Source: Streptomyces neyagawaensis
GTDB lineage: Bacteria > Actinomycetota > Actinomycetes > Streptomycetales > Streptomycetaceae
Assembly: GCF_023516595.1 (NCBI RefSeq)
Contig: NZ_JAMGBG010000029.1
Coordinates: 124,001-188,000, forward strand
DNA length: 64,000 nt
Reading direction: 5' to 3'
Both the position numbers and the translations under genes were made by a program. Below the pieces are notes generated by a model that had not been told where the DNA came from, did not search any database, and saw nothing but the letters and a program-made list of their open reading frames with translations. Positions 34,389 through 42,109 of this stretch are shown in pieces; position 1 is the stretch's first letter; each line of letters starts with the position of its first letter.

Positions 34389-36277
34389 CGCCGTTCCCCG
34401 CCCTCCAAACGCTGGCGCCGTGCTCGCAGCGCGCGAGCGCGCCTGTCCGATGCCGCTCGCCCGACCGCAGCCGAACCCTCGTCCGAGGGCACGCCGTCAC
34501 GGATCAGCGTTGCCTGCGCCGCCACCGTGGTATGCGAGAACAGGGCAACAACCGAGAGTCGAACTCCCGCATGCCGCTCAAGGGCGTTCTGAAGCTCGAA
34601 GAGCTTGAGCGAGTGGCCGCCCAGATCGAAGAAATTCACCTCGATCGGAACGTCTTTCCGCTTCAGTACCTCGGCCCACGCGGCGGACACCCGTCCAGTA
34701 GTGTCGTCCGTGGGGGCGGCGACTTCATCCTCTGTCTGGGAGCCCGGATAGGTTTCTGCCAGAGTACTGAGGCGTTTCCGGTCGATTTTGCCGTTGACAG
34801 TCACAGGAAACCGATCGAGCACGTGAATCCAGTTCGGAACCATGGCTTGCGGCAGCCTGCGGGCCACATGCTCGCGGATTGGTTCTGGAGAAATGTCAGG
34901 AGGCGACAGGACGAACCCGACAAGCTGGGTCCGCTCCGCGTTCGTCACCACGACCGCGTCGCTGACGCCTGGTGCAGTACGCAGATGAGCCTCGACTGCG
35001 CCGAGCTCGATCCGATGGCCACGGATCTTGACTTGTTGATCGCGGCGGCCGAGGAATTCCAAATCACCATCGTCGTTCCACCGGGCGAGGTCCCCCGTGC
35101 GGTACATCTTGGCGCCCTCGACGTCGGTGAAAGGGTCGCCGATGAAAGCCTGGGCAGTCGCTTCGGGGCGACCGAAGTATCCTCGAGCCACCCCTGAGCC
35201 GCCGATGAACAACTCGCCGCTTACACCGCGTGGGACCGGCTCCAGCTCCTCATTCAGCACGTACAGGCGGACACCAGGCACCGGCCCGCCGATGGATATC
35301 GGTCCAGGGGCCTCATAACGGCGGAAGCTGGCCCACACAGTGGCCTCGGTCGGGCCGTACTCATTGACCAGGGCGACTCTGCGGCCGAGCAAGGCGAAAT
35401 GGCGTTCCACCAATGCCTCGGCCGGCGACTCGCCGGCCACGATCACCGTATCCAGCGCATCCAGCCGCCTGCCCTGCCGTGTCGCCGCGTCCAGCAGTGC
35501 GCTGTAGAGGAGCGGTACACAGAGCAGCCGGGTCACCTGCCAGCGTTCCACCAGGCCGACCAGCCGCTCAGGATCACGGATCTCATCAGATGCGGCTACG
35601 ACCAAGCATCCCCCCGCGGTCAAGGTCCCCCACACCCCGGCAACCGAGGAATCGAAGGCCAAGGGGGACACCAGCAAGAAGACTGGAGCGCCGGGATACA
35701 CCGCGCGGCGTGCCCACGTGGAAGCGGACAGCTGACCGTGCTCGACCAGGACGCCTTTGGGCTCGCCAGTGCTGCCCGAGGTATAGATGAGGTATGCGGC
35801 GTCATTGGGTGTCACCGCGACTGCCGCCGCCGTGGTCTCTTCTCCTTCTCGGGCGTCCTCCGCTCGAATGACCGGGCATGTGAGCGTGGGCAGTCGGCCA
35901 GACGTGCCGTCTGCGACGATCACGGCAGACACGCCCGCGTCAGCGAACACATCGGCGATCCGCTGATCGGGGTGGGCCGGGTCTGCCGGGACGTACGCGG
36001 CACCGGCGTACAGGATTCCGAGTGCGGCGGCAATCATCGCGTTCGAAGGTTCAACGAGCACACCGATTCGCTCGCCTCTGCCCGCACCTGCCGCACGGAC
36101 AGACGCTGCGATGCGCCTGGCCCAGGCGTCGAGCTCGCCGTAGCTCAGCTCGGTGCCCCCGCTCCGAACGGCGACCCTCAGCGGATCACTGCCGGCTATC
36201 CGGGCCACGACTGCATGGACTGGGCTGAGCTCGTCGTGTGGAGCGTTCGACGCAAAGTTCTCTTCTGGCAAAGTCAT
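34385..36277 (-). CDS. NRPS A-PCP didomain
   Basis: About 630 residues from the ATG at 36277 (GGGA seven bases upstream; a GTG four codons earlier is also open). The adenylation domain has LIYTSGSTGEPKG near 167 and FPVTVNGKIDRKRL (A10); the carrier domain has FFDLGGHSLKLF. The pocket read against GrsA is D-S-A-L-I-A-E-V-W-K. The first Asp implies an alpha-amino acid; I cannot name it with confidence. There is no condensation domain, so this is a candidate loading module. It diverges from the P450 gene. A short basic tail (RRARALRARRQRLEGGERR) follows the PCP and may be a docking element. Confidence 0.9.
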   Translation of the reverse strand: MTLPEENFASNAPHDELSPVHAVVARIAGSDPLRVAVRSGGTELSYGELDAWARRIAASVRAAGAGRGERIGVLVEPSNAMIAAALGILYAGAAYVPADPAHPDQRIADVFADAGVSAVIVADGTSGRLPTLTCPVIRAEDAREGEETTAAAVAVTPNDAAYLIYTSGSTGEPKGVLVEHGQLSASTWARRAVYPGAPVFLLVSPLAFDSSVAGVWGTLTAGGCLVVAASDEIRDPERLVGLVERWQVTRLLCVPLLYSALLDAATRQGRRLDALDTVIVAGESPAEALVERHFALLGRRVALVNEYGPTEATVWASFRRYEAPGPISIGGPVPGVRLYVLNEELEPVPRGVSGELFIGGSGVARGYFGRPEATAQAFIGDPFTDVEGAKMYRTGDLARWNDDGDLEFLGRRDQQVKIRGHRIELGAVEAHLRTAPGVSDAVVVTNAERTQLVGFVLSPPDISPEPIREHVARRLPQAMVPNWIHVLDRFPVTVNGKIDRKRLSTLAETYPGSQTEDEVAAPTDDTTGRVSAAWAEVLKRKDVPIEVNFFDLGGHSLKLFELQNALERHAGVRLSVVALFSHTTVAAQATLIRDGVPSDEGSAAVGRAASDRRARALRARRQRLEGGERR

Positions 36278-37003
36278 CAAAATTCCCACACTAATTCGCG
36301 GCTGATGCTGCTCGGTTCATGGCGTGCCAACAGGCCAAGGACGACCTCGGCTTGCCGCCCCAGCGCGCGAGCGGGCGTCGAAGTCGTCACGGAGATCGGT
36401 GTGTCCAAGCAGTACTACCGGTATCAACTCCCGACAACAGAATGCATTCCTACGGACAGGAGTGGCGGGCGAACATGAGCCGTACACGCTCATCGGACGG
36501 TCACTGAACTCCGCTCAGACCGGAGAGGATTCACTTTGGCATCCGTTCACCCCAGCGTCAATGCCGCAAGAAGGGCCGGCGAGGCGGCGCGCAATATGGG
36601 TCCAGAAGAGCGCAATAACTGTCAACCGTGCTTTGCTGGCGACGCTTGACGCCGGCTCGCGGACATCGCTAGCCTGCTCGATATTCCATTACGGGCGAAG
36701 TGCTTGAGTCCCGTAGATTATTCATGATCCGGCGGTCCGTAAAGGGAGGATCCGGCGCACGAGCGAGAAGGATATTCTGCCGCTGAGTTTGCGTCTCTTC
36801 ATTCCTGAAACCCTGGGTGGAACGGAGCTGGCGGTGCCCATCGACCACAGCGCCGACCGCCGGTGTCAGACCGATGCTGGGGAATTCCGTTACCGCAGTA
36901 TTCGACGCGGAGTCAACAATGAAGGTCGACTCCTGTCGATCTGTACCCCCACTAGAAGCCTCGGGTTTCGACTTCTTCGATGCGGTGGACTGGAGGATCT
37001 TCC
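36278..37003. promoter_or_regulatory. Divergent intergenic region between A-PCP and P450 genes
   Basis: About 725 bp without a convincing gene. It should hold both divergent promoters. GGAGG at 36992-36996 is the ribosome-binding site for the P450. A short plus-strand stretch near 36370-36430 (VEVVTEIGVSKQYYR) faintly resembles an IS3 OrfA helix-turn-helix, but it is too short to call. Base composition is noticeably richer in A/T than in the flanking core genes. Confidence 0.5.
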
Positions 37004-38215
37004 ATGCGCACTCTCCATACGACGAATCTTTCTCACCTGCTCGATCCCGAACATGCGGCGGAGCCATACTCGTTCTATGCCGAGGCGCGTACAAAATCAC
37101 CGGTGCAGTGGGATGAATGGATGCAGACCTGGGCGGTGTTCGGCCATCCAGAAATCCTTGATCTCTCGAAGGACAGGCGTCTTTCTGTAGCCAGAATCCC
37201 GGATTTCTACGAGAGCCTCCCCGAACAGGCCCGTGGCGATGTTGCACTGCTGGCTCGCACACTGTCGGACATGATGCTGTTCAATGATCCGCCGCATCAC
37301 ACCCGGCTACGCCGACTGATCAGGCCGAGCCTTTCTCCCCGCCTCGCCCGGGAAATGCGCTTCCATGTCCAGGAGTTGGCCGAAGAACTGCTCGACAAGG
37401 TCCTGCCGAGCGGGCGCATGGACATCATTCACGACTTCTCGGAACCGCTCAGCCGTGGCGTCATCGCGAAACTGGCAGGCGTATCCGGCGACGCCACGCA
37501 CCTCCTGGAGAGCTGGCAGGGGCTGTTGCATGAGTTCTTTACCCAGTCCGACTCCCAGAACGCGCGGATAGAGGCACTGAGGGAGTCCTTCGACCGCACT
37601 GCCACCGCTCGTCGAAACGGCACGGCCGACGACTTCTTCAGCCGGATGATCAGTCCCCAACTCCGGGCGGCCGACTACACCGAGGACGAAGTCTTCGCCA
37701 ACCTCCTGCTGCTCATCGACGCGGGGCAGGCGACTACCACACATCTGATCGGGAACGCGGTCCTCGCCCTGTTGAACAACGACGAGCAAACTCAGCGGCT
37801 GCGCAGAGATCCTGAACTGATGACACCCGCCACGAACGAACTGATGAGATACGACAGTTCGGTCCAGTTCACCACTCGGAAGGCGCTCGCCGACATCGAA
37901 CTCGGTGAGCACCTGATCCGAGCCGGCCAGTCGGTGACCCTGGTTCTTGGTTCGGGGAATCGTGACCCGCGCCGTTACACCGACCCTGACATATTGGATG
38001 TCTCCCGACCGGCCGCTGATCACCTGTCGTTCGGGCACGGCATCCACTACTGCCTGGGCGCCTCACTGGCTCTCACCGAGATCGACGTCGCACTGCGGGC
38101 GCTGCTGCGCCGGACCACCAACTGGAAGTGCGAGGTGGCGCAGCCCGAGTGGCTCGAAAGTCTCAACTTCCGCTTCCTTGCATCTCTTCCGATCACTTTT
38201 GAGGCAATCGCCTGA
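37004..38215 (+). CDS. Cytochrome P450
   Basis: 403 residues, soluble bacterial P450. The heme-binding loop is FGHGIHYCLGA with Cys350, the K-helix ExxR is Glu279-Arg282 (NELMRYD), and the C-helix region is DPPHHTRLRRLI. The I-helix oxygen-activation motif reads AGQATT (240-245), where AG-x-(D/E)-TT is usual, so the acidic residue is Ala. The start at 37004 follows GGAGG by eight bases. Beside an NRPS cluster it likely hydroxylates or cross-links an amino acid or peptide. It is divergent from the A-PCP gene and no ferredoxin gene adjoins. The altered I-helix could mean non-monooxygenase chemistry or reduced coupling. Confidence 0.9.
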   Translation: MRTLHTTNLSHLLDPEHAAEPYSFYAEARTKSPVQWDEWMQTWAVFGHPEILDLSKDRRLSVARIPDFYESLPEQARGDVALLARTLSDMMLFNDPPHHTRLRRLIRPSLSPRLAREMRFHVQELAEELLDKVLPSGRMDIIHDFSEPLSRGVIAKLAGVSGDATHLLESWQGLLHEFFTQSDSQNARIEALRESFDRTATARRNGTADDFFSRMISPQLRAADYTEDEVFANLLLLIDAGQATTTHLIGNAVLALLNNDEQTQRLRRDPELMTPATNELMRYDSSVQFTTRKALADIELGEHLIRAGQSVTLVLGSGNRDPRRYTDPDILDVSRPAADHLSFGHGIHYCLGASLALTEIDVALRALLRRTTNWKCEVAQPEWLESLNFRFLASLPITFEAIA

Positions 38216-38347
38216 ATATGGCATTCGCCTCGGCCGAGGGAGAGTTCCTTGGGACATGATGGCGTGTTCGATGTTCATGAGAAGTGACGGCGGCCGTGTG
38301 GCGGTTGGCCGAGCAGTCGGCTCCGCCGGTCGAGGACTGAGCCACGG

Positions 38348-38707
38348 TCACGGCCTGGTGGCCAACCAGACGGTCACGGCCGCGGTGGCGGTGAGTGCGA
38401 CATTGAGTGTGATCCGGCGGTCTTCCCCGGTCAGGTGAACGGCGATCGCACCGGTCTGCAGAAGTACGAAGCCGATGGCTGCGGCCGACGCCAGCCAAGG
38501 AGCGGTACCGGTCAGCGGTGGCAGGACCAGACCGGCCGCGCCGAGTATTTCGACCGCCCCCAGCGCCCTGAGGGCGGGCAGGGGAATACGGTCGACCCAA
38601 GCCATCATCGGTCGGAGTTGATCGCGGGTGCGGATCACCTTCAGCGTGCCTGCGTAGAAGTAGAAGAGCGCGAGCAGACCCGCGACGATCCAGTAGGCGA
38701 TGTTCAT
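38348..38707 (-). CDS. DoxX-like membrane protein
   Basis: 119 residues with four hydrophobic segments; the N-terminus MNIAYWIVAGLLALFYFYAG and the central MMAWVDRIPLPALRALGAVE plus ILGAAGLVLPP match the DoxX/DoxX-like family of small membrane proteins. The role is loosely tied to thiol redox or respiratory functions in other bacteria. It precedes a cupin gene on the same strand, with 172 bp between the two coding sequences. It converges with the P450 gene; the 132 bp between them show nothing else. Confidence 0.8.
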   Translation of the reverse strand: MNIAYWIVAGLLALFYFYAGTLKVIRTRDQLRPMMAWVDRIPLPALRALGAVEILGAAGLVLPPLTGTAPWLASAAAIGFVLLQTGAIAVHLTGEDRRITLNVALTATAAVTVWLATRP

Positions 38708-38879
38708 GGTTTCCGTTCACGGGGGCCCCGGTTAGCGGGGTCCTGTCGATTGCGTCGAGTGCCAGGGAAGCCCCTGGAGACGGCCGGTCCGTCGTCCGAG
38801 GGGTTCGGACGCGAAGGCGGGAGCGCCACGGCCCCAGAGGCCGAAAGGAGGGCGGCCGGGCCGTTCCGTCCCGCCGACC

Positions 38880-39374
38880 TCAGGCGAGGTCGGTCGCGGG
38901 CTGTGTCGCGTAGCGGCTCATTGTGTCGATGTTGGCCTGTGGCGTCAGCGGCTGTCCGGATGCGAGCACCTCATGAAGGTCTCGGAAGTACTGCACATAC
39001 AGGTCGGGTGTGAATGTGCTGAGCATGACGGCGGGTTGGTCGGTCAGGTTGGCGAAAGTGTGCGGGGTGCCGGGCGGAACCATGACGAGCGTCCCTGCGG
39101 CGGCGTCGTAGTCCTCGTCCCCGACGGTGAACCGCACGGTGCCGGAGAGGACATAGAAGCCCTCGTCGTGTTGGCCATGGCGGTGCTGCGGCGGGCCCTG
39201 CGTGTGCGGGGCGAGGACGGACTCGGCGATCGCGAGGCGGTGCCCGGTGTGGCTGCCGTCCTCCAGAACGCGCATGCGCGTGGCGCCCAGAACGATCGTC
39301 TCGCCGTCGTGGGGACCCACCACCGAAACGGCGGGGTCGGCCTGCGGCTCGCTGGTCTTCGCTTTTTCGGTCAT
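38880..39374 (-). CDS. Cupin-domain protein
   Basis: 164 residues from the ATG at 39374. A classical cupin with metal-binding residues visible: PPQHRHGQHDEGFYVLSGTV (H, H, E) in motif 1 and PPGTPHTFANL (H) in motif 2. It is probably a small metalloenzyme or dioxygenase-like protein. It is divergent from a LysR regulator, with a palindrome in the gap, so it is likely the regulator's target. The DoxX gene downstream could share the transcript. Confidence 0.8.
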   Translation of the reverse strand: MTEKAKTSEPQADPAVSVVGPHDGETIVLGATRMRVLEDGSHTGHRLAIAESVLAPHTQGPPQHRHGQHDEGFYVLSGTVRFTVGDEDYDAAAGTLVMVPPGTPHTFANLTDQPAVMLSTFTPDLYVQYFRDLHEVLASGQPLTPQANIDTMSRYATQPATDLA

Positions 39375-39430
39375 GGTCACGAGTGCACCGCCGGGACCTC
39401 GCCGGTGTCCAAGACCCATTCAGCAGAGCC

Positions 39431-39447
39431 GATACCTCATGGGTATC
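39431..39447. promoter_or_regulatory. LysR-type operator between cupin and LysR genes
   Basis: GATACCTCATGGGTATC contains the inverted repeat ATACC/GGTAT and fits the T-N11-A rule of LysR boxes. It lies nine bases before the LysR GTG and 57 bp from the divergent cupin start, suitable for autorepression and for controlling the cupin. Confidence 0.6.
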
Positions 39448-39455
39448 GTTGCAGC

Positions 39456-40307
39456 GTGGAGCTACGGACCTTGCGCTACTTCGTGGCGGTCGCCGAGGAA
39501 CTCCACTTCGGCCGGGCCGCCACCCGACTGCATATGAGTCAGCCGCCGCTGAGCCGGGCGATCAAGCAGTTGGAAGCCGAGGTCGGGGCCCTGCTCCTCG
39601 CCCGCTCAACCACCGGCGTCACGCTCACTCCAGTGGGCGCGGTGCTGCTCGACGAGGCGCGCGCCCTACTCGACCACGCCGACCGCGTCCGGGTACGTGT
39701 GAGCGCAGCGGCCGGCGTCGCGACTATCACGGTCGGCATCCTGGGCGACGGCACCGACCCGGGAGTGGCCAGGCTGGCCGCGGCCTACCGCCGAAACCAC
39801 CCCGGAGTCGACATCCGCATCCGCGACACCGATCTGACTGACCCGACGTGCGGACTGCGCGCTGGACTGGTCGACGTCGCCCTCACCCGGGCACCGTTCG
39901 ACGAGACCGCCCTGACGGTGCGTGCGCTGCGGACCGATCCGGTCGGCGTCGTCCTGCGCGCCGACGATCCGCTGGCCCACCGCGATGAGCTGCGGCTGGC
40001 CGAGCTGCGCGACCGCCGGTGGTTCCAGTTCCCGCAGGGCACAGACCCCATCTGGCAGTCGTACTGGAACGGTGGCAGGCCGCGGGAGGGACCAGTGGTG
40101 CGCGCCGTCCAGGAATGCCTGCAGGCTGTGCTGTGGAACGGCACGGTCGGCCTGGCCCCGCTCGGACACGACCTGCCCGCGGAGTTCACCGTGGTGCCGC
40201 TGATCGACATGGCGCCGAGCCGAGTGGTGGCTGTGTGTAACGAAGGAGACACCAACCCGTTGACCCGATCATTCATCAAGATCGCGACGGCCGCGTACCG
40301 CCACTGA
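39456..40307 (+). CDS. LysR-family transcriptional regulator
   Basis: 283 residues from GTG 39456. The N-terminal winged helix-turn-helix is plain: MELRTLRYFVAVAEELHFGR, AATRLHMSQPPLSRAIKQLE. A type 2 periplasmic-binding-like effector domain follows (TITVGILGDGTDPGVARLAA). The frame is open upstream, but the start is fixed by where LysR proteins begin. Its closest visible target is the divergent cupin/DoxX group. The effector is unknown. No link to the NRPS cluster is evident beyond proximity. Confidence 0.9.
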   Translation: MELRTLRYFVAVAEELHFGRAATRLHMSQPPLSRAIKQLEAEVGALLLARSTTGVTLTPVGAVLLDEARALLDHADRVRVRVSAAAGVATITVGILGDGTDPGVARLAAAYRRNHPGVDIRIRDTDLTDPTCGLRAGLVDVALTRAPFDETALTVRALRTDPVGVVLRADDPLAHRDELRLAELRDRRWFQFPQGTDPIWQSYWNGGRPREGPVVRAVQECLQAVLWNGTVGLAPLGHDLPAEFTVVPLIDMAPSRVVAVCNEGDTNPLTRSFIKIATAAYRH

Positions 40308-40436
40308 GGATCTGGCAATGGCGCTGCCGCAGCTCGTGAACAATGCGAACGCTGCGGCCCTCGTGACCGCCTCCGGAAATGGTGAGTGTCGGCTGTCGCT
40401 TCTCGTAAACAAAGCCAGGGTGGCCTCCCGCAACGC

Positions 40437-40500
40437 ACGAGGCTCCTGTGCCGTTGAGAGAGGTGTTCGACGTCTCAACTCATCAGCGCAGGAGCCTCGT
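40437..40500 (+). repeat. Hairpin covering the transposase start
   Basis: A perfect 12-bp inverted repeat, ACGAGGCTCCTG (40437-40448) and CAGGAGCCTCGT (40489-40500), encloses a second 7-bp stem GTTGAGA/TCTCAAC. The outer stem includes the AGGAG ribosome-binding site and the first base of the TTG start. In a transcript entering from outside, this structure would hide the start. Confidence 0.8.
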
Positions 40501-41249
40501 TGGTTCCCTATCCTGCCGCACTCGACCTCCCGCATGCCCTGGTCGAGTGGGCAACCATGCTCATCGTCACCCGTGAGGGTGACCGCCGCTGCAAGCTCCC
40601 GCCTCACCAGCGTGCTCTCGTCGCCCTGGTCTACCTTCGCCGGCATGACACGCTCGCGCAGATCGCCGCCGGTTTCGGTATATCCGTCGGCACCGCCCAC
40701 GCCTACGTCACCACCGTCGTCAGCCATCTGTCCCGCCGGGCGCCCGGGCTGCTGCGGGTCCTGCGGGAAACGGATCCCGGTCACGTCCTGCTCGACGGAA
40801 CTCTCGCCGAGTGTGACCGGGTGGGTGACAGCCGGGCCGACTTCTCCCACAAGCACCGCCACCGCGGCGTGAACCTCCAGGTTGTTGCCGACCCTGCGGG
40901 CAGGCTGCTGTGGATCTCGCCCGCACTGCCCGGCCGCACCCACGACCTGACCGCGGCCCGCACCCACCGCATCATCCGAATCTTCGAACGCCAGGGCGTT
41001 CCCGTCCTCGTCGACCGCGCCCACATCGGGGGCGGTTCGTGGGTGACCACGCCGATCAGACGTCTTCCCCACCAGGACCTCACCGCGACCCAGCGGACGA
41101 TCAACCGGGCCCTGTCAGCGGCACGAGCACCGGTCGAACGAAGCGTCGCGAGACTGAAGTCCTGGCGTGTCTTCCGCAGAGCCCGCTGCGGCCCTAACCG
41201 CATGACGGTCATCGCCGCCGCCGTCCTCACCCTGGAGCGTCAACGCTGA
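40500..41249 (+). CDS. IS5-family DDE transposase
   Basis: 249 residues starting at TTG (MVPYPAALDLPHALVEW). The N-terminal helix-turn-helix is DTLAQIAAGFGISVGTAHAY. Catalytic segments are LLDGTLAECDRV (first Asp), VPVLVDRAHIGGG (second Asp) and APVERSVARLKSWRVFR (Glu). Length and motifs suggest an intact enzyme of the IS5 group with a DDE_Tnp_4-like domain. AGGAG lies nine bases upstream but inside a strong hairpin. It inserts between the LysR gene and TnsA debris, at the right end of the accessory region. Confidence 0.85.
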   Translation: MVPYPAALDLPHALVEWATMLIVTREGDRRCKLPPHQRALVALVYLRRHDTLAQIAAGFGISVGTAHAYVTTVVSHLSRRAPGLLRVLRETDPGHVLLDGTLAECDRVGDSRADFSHKHRHRGVNLQVVADPAGRLLWISPALPGRTHDLTAARTHRIIRIFERQGVPVLVDRAHIGGGSWVTTPIRRLPHQDLTATQRTINRALSAARAPVERSVARLKSWRVFRRARCGPNRMTVIAAAVLTLERQR

Positions 41250-41307
41250 AAACGCTCAGTGAGCTGTGGCGCAAGGGACAGCCCAGGCAAACGCCGAGCT
41301 CGCGGTG

Positions 41308-41960
41308 TCAGAGCAGCCGGACGATGTTCGCCCGGCCGACGGAAGGCGCGCCGGTCGCCTCCGTCAGGTCGGAGAACGTCCTCGCCTGCCCCTGCTGCCC
41401 GCTGGTAACGGTGAGCGGCTGCTCGCGCATGCCGAGAAGGTCCCTCGCCCGCCGCCGGCGCGAGGACAGTTGGTCGAGGACGCTCCAGACGTGTGGCCGC
41501 CGGCCCGCGACCACGAGTACCGCCAGCCGCAGGCGGCCGCCACTTCCCTGGCCGCCGCGAACTCCAGCGCGGCCTCTTCCTTGATCAGCTTTATCGGGCG
41601 GACGTCCAGCAACCACATCCCACCGCCGATCACGGCCAGGAAGTCCGGGATGTGCCACGCATGCCCACCCGCGTGCCCGCATGCTCGAAGTCCAGCCGGA
41701 ACGGAAGTCCAGCCGGAACGGCTGCGACAGCACTTCCGACGCCCTCAAGAAGTCCAGCGCGACCAGCACGCTCACTTTCCTTCAGCGACTCGAAGCCATG
41801 ATTCCCGCCCGCTGACGCCATCGCCTCCGGGCCGGGGCGATGCCGCACTTCGCCCGCCACGTGAACCCCCGCATCGGCCGGGACGACATCACCGGCACGT
41901 GAGCCACATCCCGGACCGGCCAACAGACCTCCTCGGCACCCACCTGCCACGTCGAACTCC
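41308..41960 (-). pseudogene. TnsA-like transposon endonuclease, multiply frameshifted
   Basis: Minus-strand fragments in alternating frames line up into a TnsA-like protein: HGFESLKESE, VLVALDFLRASEVLSQPFRL, then DFEHAGTRVGMR, then IPDFLAVIGGGMWLLDVRP followed by KLIKEEAALEFAAAREVAAA, then VVAGRRPHVWSVLDQLS to a stop at 41308. At least three frameshifts are needed; one is explained by a 17-bp tandem duplication. The PDFLAV and DVRP motifs belong to the TnsA nuclease core. No TnsB, TnsC or TniQ partner is visible. The rest of 41961-42050 contains no identifiable gene. Confidence 0.7.
41687..41720. repeat. 17-bp tandem duplication in the TnsA-like pseudogene
   Basis: GAAGTCCAGCCGGAACG occurs twice in direct succession. 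Seventeen is not a multiple of three, so the duplication itself breaks the frame; removing one copy restores QPFRLDFEHAG. Confidence 0.9.
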
Positions 41961-42053
41961 ACCGACGTGGCCAGTCGTCCCCGAGCCGCAGCCGATCCCG
42001 CAGTCCGGTGTCCCTCCGTCGCGGACGCGAAGCACCCACCCCCGCGATCACTG

Positions 42054-42089
42054 ATTGCATAAACGTGCAGCGAAACGTATAGTCATGCC
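42054..42089 (+). promoter_or_regulatory. argC promoter with overlapping ARG box
   Basis: TTGCAT (42055-42060) and TATAGT (42078-42083) are separated by 17 bp, a good sigma-70/HrdB spacing. The same stretch, ATTGCATAAACGTGCAGCG onward, has the TGCA-rich imperfect palindromes of actinobacterial ARG boxes. ArgR with arginine bound would block polymerase here. AGGAGG (42094-42099) is the argC ribosome-binding site. Confidence 0.7.
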
Positions 42090-42109
42090 ATCCAGGAGGA
42101 GGGTTTTCC

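Larger units (their letters stand above)
40391..41283 (+). mobile_element. IS5-family insertion sequence, tentative ends
   Basis: The intact-looking transposase is flanked by a candidate terminal inverted repeat: GGCTGTCGCTT at 40391-40401 and AAGGGACAGCC at 41273-41283 (10 of 11 complementary). This would make an element of about 893 bp. I see no target-site duplication outside these ends, so the boundaries are tentative. Confidence 0.5.

Noticed and set aside
14003..36277. Assignment of the cluster to chymostatin, viomycin or streptothricin
   Set aside because: Capreomycidine genes are shared, but the KS-ACP-R protein, the D235S adenylation domain, the hydroxyacid dehydrogenase and the lack of other pathway genes do not match; no database search was possible.
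36319..36510. IS3 OrfA remnant in the A-PCP/P450 gap
   Set aside because: Only about 15 residues look similar, with no leucine zipper or OrfB; not enough to annotate.
36669..37262. A minus-strand 197-residue frame overlapping the P450 start
   Set aside because: Lacks family resemblance and overlaps a well-supported P450 gene.
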